A stretch of 16,619 nucleotides of DNA from Cylindrotheca closterium (lineage: Eukaryota > Bacillariophyta > Bacillariophyceae > Bacillariales > Bacillariaceae): NCBI GenBank assembly GCA_933822405.4, contig CAKOGP040001826.1, positions 1 through 16,619 of the forward strand, given 5' to 3'. Below are positions 1 to 7,826 of this stretch, piece after piece. The translations under genes were made by a program, and so were the position numbers. Below the pieces are notes generated by a model. That model did no database searches and was not told the origin of the DNA. It saw only the letters and a list, made by a program, of their open reading frames with translations. Positions within the stretch are counted from its first letter, which is position 1. Each line of letters opens with the position of its first letter.

Positions 1-1
1 A

Positions 2-172
2 CTCTGGTCGTCGACTGTAGGTGTCGGAAAGGACTGGGCCAGATCGCAAGTTTGGGTGTTGCGGTGGGCCGAAATGCCGATGAAGTGGCAAAAGCTTGTA
101 AATGTGCTTCTGAAGGAAGCAGAGGTCGTTTTTCTGTGGGAAAAACGGCGGCAGTTAGCTGATGGTGCGTAA
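2..172 (+). other. Unrecognised open frame entering from the left edge
   Basis: A frame is open from base 2 to a TAA at 170-172 (56 codons) and may be the end of a gene or exon lying to the left. Its last residues are basic and helical-looking (EKRRQLADGA before the stop). I recognise no family. It could equally be a chance open frame in G-rich DNA, and the short length gives little support either way. Confidence 0.15.
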
Positions 173-438
173 CTGCGACTGTTAATCTGACAGAATTTAA
201 TTATTCTTGGGGAACGCTCGAAGTTACAATAGAAGATAAGATAATCAATTCAAGGTAAACAAAACACGACGCGATGAGTCGATTGGGAATTGACGAGCGT
301 TGATGTGTGGCTCTCAACGCTCTCATCCGATGACATGTCATATATCTATTTTACTACTAATTACTATAGGACCCATAAGACCGCTGATGATTGAATCGTA
401 TAGGTCCGAATCACAAACCCGTTCTTGATACAATTCTG
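173..438. other. Non-coding stretch between the edge frame and the Copia remnant
   Basis: I see no gene in this AT-rich stretch. It is the expected place for the RT half and 3' LTR of the minus-strand Copia element that stops at 439, but I find no RT motif and no clear match to the LTR blocks seen at 2511 and 13300. The only structure seen is the hairpin and palindrome listed separately. Confidence 0.4.
295..341. repeat. Hairpin plus adjoining 12-bp palindrome
   Basis: GAGCGTTGA (295-303) and TCAACGCTC (314-322) form a perfect 9-bp inverted repeat around a 10-base loop. Eight bases later ATGACATGTCAT (330-341) is a perfect 12-bp palindrome. No gene explains them. They could be a leftover of an LTR or transposon end, or chance. 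Confidence 0.45.
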
Positions 439-1764
439 TCAGTCATCGTCATCATCTTCAACGCTGAACATTGTTTCTTCTTCAATGGGTTGGCTCAATC
501 TATCCAACTCACGGGCTACTTCATCAATCATATCTTTTAATTCTTCATCATCGATATCCATCTCAATATCGCTTTCAGGTTGCTGATCCTGCACAAAATC
601 CATATCCTCTTCATCGTCTTCTTCTTGACGTCTTTTAATTCTTTGTAGCATGCGGTCGACAGTTCTATCTGCCTCATCATATTTGTGTTGTCTCTTATCA
701 TCAATTCTTCTAGATTCCAATATATCTTCGGCTGCATCCTCGATTAATTCTTCAAGTTCTTCATCGGAGATTGCATCATTCTTGCGCAAATTCATGTCAT
801 TGACAGGTGGAATCTCAATATCTGCAGGTACATAGTCTTCGTCCCACAGTTCATCTGGGTCCACTCCTGCGAGCAGATCAGCATCCAAAATTATTTCTCC
901 ATTGCGTCTGGAATAGGTTTGTAAATCTGTAACGCCTTCCTCAGCAGCATGGGCTTCAACCAATTTGATCACTTGATCAGTGATTGGGAGCACAGTGATT
1001 CGAGGTCTAGTTACCTCTCTTTTTGTGTTCAAATCATACAGCTTGTGACCCTTTTGCATATTATCAGCTGGTCCCAAGTAAATCGCTTCAATAGTGCGTG
1101 AACGATGATCACTGCGAGTATCATGGCCATAACCATGAACATACGACCCAAGTTCAGCAACGAATTCTTTTGAGTAATCAACTTGGCGTCGCAACAAAAT
1201 CATATGAGGACTGTAATAAGCCGAAATACCCCCTTTGGCGGGGTAAAAGTTGGAAGTCTGTGCAACTCGTTTGGCAATAGCTTCAGTAATAATCCTTGGA
1301 ATGGCCTTATGCGGCATGCGATGGTATCGGACACGGAACAACGCCTTGATATGTTGGTTGTTTTGTTCCGCCGTGGGATCGTGTTCCCCCTGGCTTGCAT
1401 AATTCATCTTTAACATCATCAAAAACTGGTTGAAATTCACCAACACAGTAGATAGTCTTGATAGTAAAGTCAGCATGGTTGTAAATGCGCAATACGTGAT
1501 CGATTGCGTCATACAACAACTCCGCAGTCCTGCTTTGTAGTGGTACAAAAGTTTGGTATCGGATACTACCATCAATTGTGGTCAATCCGAATGTGTTATT
1601 GATGAATGCAATATCCAGATGCAAATTCAAATCAATTTTGTGGACCAACAATTCACATGGGATCTCAACCCAATCATCCCGGACTGCTTCCGGGGTAGGA
1701 CGCTTAGTCTTGCCTTTAAGAACTGAAGCGCTTGGTCCATAAATCTTGTCAGCATTGTTTTCAA
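439..1764 (-). pseudogene. Copia integrase plus acidic linker, inactive
   Basis: The integrase inserts element cDNA into the genome. The sequence begins with the pre-core motif KIYGPSASVLKGKTKR, followed by the RNase H-fold core. The first catalytic Asp is present in LHLDIAFIN. The second lies where families have a CDGEF or CDNEF motif but here reads CVGEF (Val codon at 1442-1444). The Glu is present in TAEQNN. A one-base frame change sits at a run of five C on the plus strand (1386-1390): removing one base would join DELCKPG to the GEHDPTAEQ part. After the core come the C-terminal domain (GYGHDTRSDHRSRTIEAIYLGP) and a roughly 120-residue acidic, coiled-coil-like linker ending in five Asp and TGA at 439-441. 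In an intact element the RT would follow. Identity as a Copia integrase is well supported; it is dead by both frame and active site. Confidence 0.82.
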
Positions 1765-2475
1765 TTTCATGATATGCGGTCGTTTTCGCGGCAAACACTG
1801 CTAGCCTCAAATCACCCATGAAAGATAATACTGTAGTTGTGCATTCTTCAAATCGTTTACAGTATTCAATCACCGTTTCATTTCCTTTCTGACGACAATT
1901 CACCCACTTCTGTAGTGCTTCCCACAATGTAATGGGTTCCCAGTCTGTCACATCACTGGTCGTCATAAATTTATTGATGCGTCTCAATAATTCAATAGGA
2001 TCACCCTTGATTTCTCATTGTAATCGACCTCCTGTAGAATCTTGTCCTTAATTTTACTGGTAACAAATGACTCCATAATCAGCGAATGCACATGCCACTT
2101 CGCTTTGCTCCAGTATCGCTTTTGTCGATGATATTCGACACTCTCCGTTTTCAATTCTTCCTTCTTTGCCTCTCTCTCAATTTTGTCTTCTTGACCACTT
2201 AAATCCAATTTGGGTTTCAAACCATCCCAGTCTGGCTCATTCAATTCTTTAATGGAAGATATCATAATCTGAGGATACTCCAATCCCTCCATTCCAATTC
2301 GTTCGATGAGGCTCCGTGTTACATCGGCATAAGGAAAATCTGGGTCGCTCGGATGATACTTGGGCGATCGTTTTCCTTTCTTTTTTGCATTCTGTGAATT
2401 GCCACTCGTTTGGCGATTTCCACCGAATCGATTGCCGCCGCGAACTCCTCTTGTGCTTTGGTTGCGGCGCGTCAT
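1762..2475 (-). pseudogene. Copia Gag remnant, frameshifted
   Basis: Gag is the RNA-binding capsid protein of the retroelement particle. The start chosen is the ATG at 2475 (MTRRNQSTRG), just below the LTR and the putative primer site. The frame is open further upstream, but that would read into the primer-site region. The N-terminus is rich in Arg, Gly and Asn and then Lys, followed by an acidic-basic middle and a helical stretch (YWSKAKWHVHSLIMES) typical of diatom Copia Gag. The frame changes near 2007-2015: the first frame ends about 30 bases later, while the second continues the Gag-like sequence (GDPIELLRRINKFM, then a stretch ending FMGD). Around 1762 the sequence passes directly into integrase-type sequence (ADKIYGP), so the zinc knuckle and the protease (DTGA-like motif) are absent. 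This is seen as continuous open sequence; the deletion is inferred by comparison with the family layout. Confidence 0.75.
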
Positions 2476-2494
2476 TGTCTCTTTTATAAATAGC

Positions 2495-2756
2495 CTCACT
2501 ATCAATTGAGTGTCAGATGGACTTGCTCTACAGACCTGAATGGGAGCCTCAACGCCCTGTCTGTTTCAATGAGCAGCCCCTGAGATTGAATCTACGTTGG
2601 CTATGGTCTGCCTTTGGGCACCAGCGACTCTGGGCCTCAGCCTCTGGAATAAGCAGTAGTCTTATTCAATCAAAGGTCTTACTTTATTATTTCCTATACT
2701 TGCTTGGACCTCAATGTCCACAATACTATTCTTGCCAGAACTCAATCGATAGTGAG
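2495..2756. repeat. 16-bp inverted repeat spanning LTR A and the primer-site position
   Basis: CTCACTATCAATTGAG (2495-2510) and CTCAATCGATAGTGAG (2741-2756) are inverted copies with one mismatch. The left arm abuts the presumed LTR end (TGTCAGAT at 2511), where the primer binding site of a minus-strand element belongs; the right arm lies inside the LTR. In the element's RNA the mismatch becomes a G-U pair, so all 16 positions could pair. Confidence 0.7.
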
Positions 2757-3000
2757 ACTCTCAATTGAAGTTCAGGATCATATTACAAATTCTCACGATT
2801 CTCATTCTTGATCACCTTTCTATGTGATGACTCGTTTGGACATACTGCGTTTCATACTACGCATGATCGACACTCACGTCACTGCCGCGTCATGTCACAT
2901 CACAGTGGATCAAACCGGGAATGGTATTCGGGATCCATCCCGTTTTTTTGGAAGTAGTCGTATGTGTCATATATTTGAGTCTAGTGAGTCTAACGCACCG
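2511..3000 (-). repeat. LTR A, 5' LTR of Copia element 1
   Basis: The LTR is called by comparison with 13300-13522 in this same window. Both begin TGTCAGAT and then share GAGCCTCAACG, GAATCTACG followed by T/C and GGCTATGG, a CCAG(C/T)GA block and TATTCTTGCCAGAA, in order and at similar spacing. The conserved part (2511-2757) would be the R-U5 side on the minus strand; the remaining U3 side differs between the two LTRs. TG at the left end agrees with the CA end of an LTR read on the minus strand. The right end is not defined; I see no target-site duplication because the element is truncated. No gene is supported inside, although short open frames exist. Confidence 0.65.
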
Positions 3001-3076
3001 AATACCTCTTGAAATGAAGTTTATTTAGCGTGTGGTCGGACGAGTCAACCAAACGGGTTAGAGAACCGGTACAACA

Positions 3077-3084
3077 TATAAAAT
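3077..3084 (+). promoter_or_regulatory. Candidate TATA box for the large plus-strand gene
   Basis: TATAAAAT lies 95 bases before the candidate start codon at 3172, which would leave a short leader if transcription began about 30 bases downstream. The surroundings are AT-rich, so the match could be chance. Confidence 0.25.
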
Positions 3085-3171
3085 AAAAATAATGTTTGCG
3101 CGGATGGCGTGTCTTTGATATCCCACAAAATCTGGAAATTTCTTTGAGCCTTCAAATTTTTAACCCGCAAG

Positions 3172-3690
3172 ATGGCAAGCTTTGAGTTGCAAATCGATGA
3201 GCTAGAAAGCTTGAATGAAGCTTCAGACTTCCCTTCAAACAAAGGTATTCCTGTATGTCATCAATTGAAGTTGGCTGTACATCGTGTGATGGTGTTGGGG
3301 AAACAGTGGTGACACCAGATGCTGGAAAGGTACCAACTGTTGACACGAGATTTTTCAATACGGGAGATGGACATGAAGGAGCCCCAGCACCCCAAGTGAC
3401 ACCGAATGAAGAAACAGCTCAACCTAGTGCTAGCTTCAAAAACTACATTGATGATGACATTGAAGGAGAGATGAGCACATCAGCTGATACAAGCAAAGCT
3501 CGAATGGCAAGTTTTGCTGAAGCATTCCTGAAATCATTGCCATGGAGACCAGTCAAAACTGCTGTTAGGAAAAGAAAACCACATCCTTTCGAGTCTCATT
3601 TAGTCAACGAATACCAAGAACAGTCTCTAAAAGAGACAATGTGTCGCACATACCCGAATCTAAAGAACCAATTTTCACATGAAGGGGATT
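3172..3690 (+). pseudogene. N-terminal segments of the transposase-like gene
   Basis: The first frame starts at ATG 3172 (MASFELQIDELESLNEASDF) and stays open to 3294. The second frame is open before its ATG at 3255 and continues to a stop at 3831-3833. It encodes an acidic, Ser/Thr-rich, probably disordered region, then a basic patch (KTAVRKRKPHPF) that could be a nuclear localisation signal. The shift between the first two frames could be a one-base indel or a short intron: a GTATGT donor at 3253 and an AAAG acceptor ending at 3329 would remove 77 bases in phase 0 and join the frames. I choose 3172 because of its good start context and because the frame leads directly into the second. Confidence 0.45.
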
Positions 3691-4942
3691 GGATACTACC
3701 CGCTTTCTTTGTATACGCCTATTCCTTTGTGCACTTGCTTATTTATTGTGTGGTCTCCCATCTGATTACAATGTGGATCCATGGGAACTTCTTGCAACGG
3801 CTTTTTGCAAAGATTGCTCCAGCAAGGAAATGAAGGATGCTTGCACTCGGGCAATCAAAGAATTCCTCTCCCTTCATTCATCAAACAGCAATAGCATTGA
3901 AACAACCGAACTAATGCGCACCTTCATGCAAAAGTGCACATTATCAGCGAAATGCAGACCTGAAAGCGAATCAAAACAACCCGACCCCTTGCCTCAGTAT
4001 CTGAATGACGTTTACAGCAAAAGTGATCCATTTTTCAAGTGCGTCTTTGGACAAAAACCAAAGCCTTCTAAATGGGATATCAATATGCAGATGTTCTTGT
4101 TTGCAATCGATGCGTTGTGTTCACGGAGCACAAAGAGAGAGTTCGCCATACGTTCAGTGGCAGGTTGCTCCGACAACCAGCTCAGAAAGCTCAAACCTGG
4201 CCCCCTTCTGAGAGCTATCCCAGATATTGTGCCAACCAACGTCTCTGAAAGCGCCAAATTGTTGATCGAAGTAAAGACAGATGACACTCTTCCGAGAGCA
4301 ATCCAAGATCTTGTGCCAGCAAATGACTCTGAAAGCGGCGAACTGTTGATTGAAACGAAGTCACCTGCCGCTCTTCTGATAGGTATCCAAGATATCGTAC
4401 CATCCAACAACTCTGAAAGTGGGGACTCGGGTATCTCTTGGATTGAAGAAGAAAATGCACCTGAAGTGGCAGTGGATCTTTCGCCGGAAGAAACCATGCA
4501 CAAGGAAGACAAACTCGTTGTGGAAATCTTTTGCAAGAGACTCGCAATGGACAAGAATGATAGGAGTTCTATAATAAATGAGCTCTGCCATCTTATCACC
4601 AGTAAGACTTTGGAGGAATCAAAGACATCACAAGAACAAATCTCAAAACTCAGTTTCAAAAATACGAAGAATCGAGTGATTGAAAAGCATTACGCCCTCT
4701 TATCTCAGCCAGCAAAAGACTTCACTGCCTTGACGCAGTCGGCCAAGAATAAGAAAGCCAATCACATGAAGAATATTGTTGCTTGCTTGGTGGGTTCAGA
4801 TATTGCCCAACAACAAGCATTGCTGAAGTTGGTTTATAGAAAGTTCGAGGACCTTATACTTTTGCACAAGGAAGACTTTAAGTGGACCGAAGCACAGCTA
4901 GCACTACTGTTATCCATTGTGGACAGTGCCAATATTTTGTAA
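3690..4942 (+). pseudogene. Second segment of the transposase-like gene, with 28-residue repeats
   Basis: This frame opens after a stop at 3680-3682 and ends at TAA 4940-4942. It has no good ATG at its start, as expected for a continuation of the preceding frame. The first 45 codons are Cys-rich (FLCIRLFLCALAYLLCG, then FCKDC) and might bind metal. Three tandem 28-residue units follow at 4205-4432, then an acidic patch, then a helical domain (roughly 4500-4930). No known domain is recognised. From about 3690 to 3833 both this frame and the previous one are open, so the break point is not fixed. An intron (GTATAC at 3711 to AAG ending 3826, 116 bp) would also restore frame but would remove the Cys-rich stretch, so I prefer a single-base loss. 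Confidence 0.45.
4205..4432 (+). repeat. 84-bp (28-residue) coding tandem repeat, about 2.7 copies
   Basis: Units at 4205-4288, 4289-4372 and 4373-about 4432 encode versions of L-x-x-(A/G)-I-x-D-(I/L)-V-P-x-N-x-S-E-S, followed by LLIE in the first two. The period is exactly 28 codons. The units differ at both DNA and protein level, so the duplication is not recent, while the IxD(I/L)VP and SES cores are kept, which suggests past selection on the protein. Confidence 0.85.
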
Positions 4943-6286
4943 TGATTGATCGAATGGAACGCAATCTCCTTGGAAATACGAGATGCCCGCCTCAACTGAA
5001 GAAGTATTTGTCAAAGATTGGGAAGAATTCAAGAATGCGCATTGAGGCTGAGATGATACCCCTGGAGATGAACGCCAGCAAAGAAGTGAAGCCACAACTC
5101 TCTTGGTATCTAGCAACGCCACTTCGGGCTCTGGAACGACAGGTGGAGGCAGCATTTCTGTCTGGCAACTTCATGCATTCAGACCACTTCTCGAGATTGT
5201 TGGACAAAATTGTTGTTGCAGTCGGCGCTGACAAAGATGAATTGGCAACATCCATGTTACTTCGAATTCTGAACCGAATCATGGGGAATTGCAGTGACTA
5301 TGTTACAACCCTAGCAATGTACGAGAATGCAGCGGAGTGCTATGGGAATATGGAGAAGACATTTTTGAAGGAGGGTTCTCCGATACAAAGATTTCTGCAA
5401 TTGCTCCTGGATAACAAATTGTTTGCTATTACGGTCAATTCAATTGACAAAAACGAAGGAAACATTGTCGAAAGCCAATGTATCGTCATTAATTTGTTTG
5501 CAGATCATCGTCAAAGTGCAACTGATGAGACGATGCTTCCGGAAATTGATGTGAAGCTTGAACATTGTGAAGCCAGTTTTTTCTCGAAACCAGACTTCAA
5601 GGTGGTGACGTCATCGCAAGATTTTCAAAATTTTCAAAATTTTGAAAATGAATCAGAAGAAGACATATATGCATCCTCTACTTGTACCTGGAATGAGAAG
5701 GATGACAACAATAACGGCGATGAAGAGCAGTCAATTTCAAGTGTCTCAACTTTTCACGACAGTGAAATCACCGATGAATGTCAAGGAAAGGAGTATGTCT
5801 TGGATGACGCAACAAGCATAATTGATGATGACGACAAAGATGAAAATTCCTCTGATGAGTATGATGGAACGACTGAAGAAGAGGAAGACGTGGAGGGTTA
5901 TAACTTGACCCACCATGATAGAGCAAGGACCGACGATGAGGAACAATTCTTTTCTAATGGAGAGGTAGAAGAGCCATCTCTTGGGATGGGATGCATCGGG
6001 TTGAAGCTGGATGATGAATGGGAAAATGGATCCAACGGGCTTCGCCTACAGCTTGTTTATGATGGCAACAACAAGTACTATGGATTCCGTATCTTTTTGA
6101 ACAATCCTGATGTCGATGGTGATGGCCAACAAGACAAGGTTTTGGTTGTGGGCTTGTTTGAGAAGCCGATTCAACGGCGGGAACCAAATGATGAACTGAT
6201 CGATTGTGGCTTGAAACAGGTAATTGGATTTGTTAGCTGTGACAAGAAGAATTCCTGGGCGACTATGGGCATGATGGACAGCGCGA
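4930..6286 (+). pseudogene. Central segment of the transposase-like gene
   Basis: The frame is open from 4882 to 6327 and overlaps the preceding one by about 60 bases. A helical region (about 4950-5470) is followed by a long acidic, low-complexity linker (about 5650-5960; runs of Asp and Glu) and then a compact domain from about 5985. That domain reads GLRLQLVYDGNN, then a strand-rich stretch and KQVIGFVS, ending GMMDSAS. In the remembered family this is where the first acidic residue of the putative catalytic core sits, in a 'DG' motif, here the Asp codon at 6061. The true reading leaves this frame at about 6275-6290, because the next conserved motif (NCIFC) is in another frame only a few codons on. 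That spacing is too tight for an intron, so this break is a real single-base indel or a sequence error. Confidence 0.5.
5630..5649. repeat. 20-bp perfect AT-rich palindrome inside the coding sequence
   Basis: ATTTTCAAAATTTTGAAAAT is its own reverse complement. It arises partly from a direct 10-base repeat (ATTTTCAAAA at 5621, again offset by 9) that encodes a repeated Asp/Asn-Phe-Gln pattern. It may simply reflect slippage in an AT-rich disordered coding region. Confidence 0.7.
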
Positions 6287-7050
6287 GTGAACTGTATCTT
6301 CTGTACCCAACCAAAAAGCACTTATAAGACGAACTTTCCAGACTGGATGGTACAGTATGCCAAAGAACACGGTCTCGAGAACGAGCGATTAGCAGCCAAA
6401 GTTGAAGCTGGGTGGAAAGATTATCCCTCCCGCTGTGGAGAACACTCAAATTCAATCATGTTTCAGAAGCTTGAGGAAGATACCAACAACGGGAACAACA
6501 CATATTCTGAAGATGAATTACGAGACATTCGAGAAAGACATGGATGTGTAATCAACAAGCCACTTCTTGATATCCATCCCTCAAAACAAACTTTTGGAGC
6601 CCTGCATAATGGGGCCGGCTTAGAGAACCACTTCAAGAATAATATAGATGGGAGACTGGGAAAAATTGATGCACTCAAGACGAATCCGGAAACAGTGACA
6701 TGGTTGGAAAAAGTGGCCGATGCACAGGGGCGGTGCAAGCAAATAAAGGCCACCACCAAAAGGCGGCTTACTACATTGAAACAGAAAATCAAAAAATTAC
6801 AAGCAAACATTGACAGCACAAGAATTAACGTCGAACGAGCGAAGGATCCTCGCAGAAGATTTGCATCAACGACGGATGATTGTGTGCATTACATGCAAGC
6901 ACAACTTGCTAGTTTGCTTGCTGAGAAAGAACCCGTTGTCCGTGAATGCGGCAAAAATCTCCGACTCCACAACGGCGCAGTTGCCTTACTGAAAGCTATT
7001 GAAAAATATGACGGTACAAAGAAGCCCAAGTCCCAAATTCAATCCACAAT
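6287..7050 (+). pseudogene. CxxC and coiled-coil segment of the transposase-like gene
   Basis: This frame is open from 6275 to TGA 7094-7096. It begins with NCIFCTQPKSTY: the CxxC is placed as the metal-binding pair that follows the 'MG...A' motif in the remembered family. Next come a linker, a further motif (GCVINKPLLDI, then ALHNGAGLENH) at about 6545-6640, and a basic coiled coil (about 6735-6860; TTLKQKIKKLQANI). The GTG at 6287 is not a credible start; the segment continues the previous frame. The frame changes again between 6993 and 7096, where this frame and the next are both open. The following reading (FGGMDLSHAHGLLMLEKW) looks the better protein. Confidence 0.5.
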
Positions 7051-7826
7051 TTGGCGGAATGGATTTGTCACATGCTCACGGATTATTGATGCTTGAGAAA
7101 TGGTCCGAGATCATGGCAATGGTCTGTGGTGCATACGAACCGGGTGATGGTAAGCATGAAATGGTTGCAAAAGCAATGGAGGGCTCAGAAGAGATAGCCA
7201 CACCTTTGCTCAAGATGAACAAGCTCCTCAAGTCCCAAAAAAAGTGGAATGATGAAAAGCTCAATGAACTGAAGGGGTATTGTTACCATGTGTTCTTCAA
7301 ATGGTTGGATATCTTTCCCAAACAGGGCGTCTTTCCAAAACTTCATGATATGGCTTGGCATATCCCACAGTTTGTTACTCATTTCAAAATGTATGGAATA
7401 TTGTCAGAAGAATCTATGGAGAGTCGTCATATAGTTCACAAGAAATTGGCTAGAATATTGAGATTCATGCCAAACAAGAAGCAGCAAAATGAAGTGTTCA
7501 CAAACCGCCTTCAGGTTTATCAGCTTCCAGAATTTGAAAAGGTGAAGGCAGAACTGATTGCAAAAACCACCAAGAAGAAGAGAGGAAAGTACAATGTCAA
7601 GCCAAAGGACAATGTTTTGCCCATTTTGCTGCCTGAGCTGGTCATGGATGGCGCGAACATTTGCATCAACAAAAGTATGTCAATCGAACCAGGTTTGCTT
7701 GAAGTCTACAATATGGTTGTCTGTGGCATTGTTCCAAGCTCCTGGGAAAAAATATTTAGGGGCAGAGACGATATCGATGACACCCAAAAAATAAAGGCTG
7801 GGTATTCTTCCCAACTAGATAGATAA
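7046..7826 (+). pseudogene. C-terminal segment of the transposase-like gene
   Basis: The frame is open from 6993 to TAA 7824-7826. It contains FPKLHDMAWHIPQFVTHFK followed by GILSEESMESRHIVHKK (about 7340-7450). The K-x-H...H...F...G...SE-x-x-x-ES-x-H pattern is the most recognisable part, and its Glu (codon 7419-7421) is the best candidate for the last acidic residue of the putative catalytic core. A basic stretch (AKTTKKKRGKYN, about 7555-7600) follows, then about 75 residues of unknown role. AATAAA occurs just before the stop (about 7788-7794), which might serve polyadenylation but is inside the frame. No neighbour gene is linked to it. Confidence 0.5.

Larger units (their letters stand above)
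439..3000 (-). mobile_element. Copia element 1: 5' LTR, gag and integrase, truncated
   Basis: Read on the minus strand this is a Ty1/Copia element in the usual order: 5' LTR (right), Gag, integrase, acidic linker. It stops at 439 before any RT or RNase H. The coding part is interrupted by two frame breaks (about 2010 and 1386-1390), and an apparent internal deletion removes the zinc-knuckle and protease region. It cannot transpose on its own. The right boundary near 3000 is uncertain because the U3 side of the LTR does not match LTR B. Diatom CoDi-type assignment is from remembered family features. Confidence 0.8.
3172..7826 (+). pseudogene. Large transposase-like gene in six frame segments
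   Basis: Six overlapping plus-strand frames follow each other without a gap from ATG 3172 (context CAAGATGG) to TAA 7824-7826. Together they encode roughly 1,550 residues. Frame changes lie near 3250-3330, 3690, 4900-4940, 6275-6290 and 7000-7060. No segment has a stop except where its frame is abandoned. The C-terminal half has, in order: a YDG motif (codon 6061-6063), a CIFC metal-binding pair (6293-6304), an NKPLLDI...ALH...GLENH stretch, a basic coiled coil, and GILSEESMESRH (about 7395-7430). I recall this order from large uncharacterised, transposon-like proteins of sponges, cnidarians and protists; I know no settled family name. A DNA transposase with an RNase H-type fold is the most likely role, by inference. 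No terminal inverted repeats were found. It may be a decayed element, a gene with introns, or an intact gene with sequencing indels. Confidence 0.6.

Noticed and set aside
2495..2756. A 262-bp MITE with 16-bp terminal repeats
   Set aside because: Homology with LTR B starts at 2511 and not at 2495, and the unit sits exactly where the 5' LTR and primer site of the Copia element belong. The MITE alternative is kept as a refutation test.
2517..2768. 83-codon plus-strand frame
   Set aside because: It lies wholly inside LTR A, whose related sequence in LTR B does not preserve it.
4012..4659. 215-codon minus-strand frame
   Set aside because: Antisense shadow of the large plus-strand gene, including an antisense reading of its 28-residue repeat.
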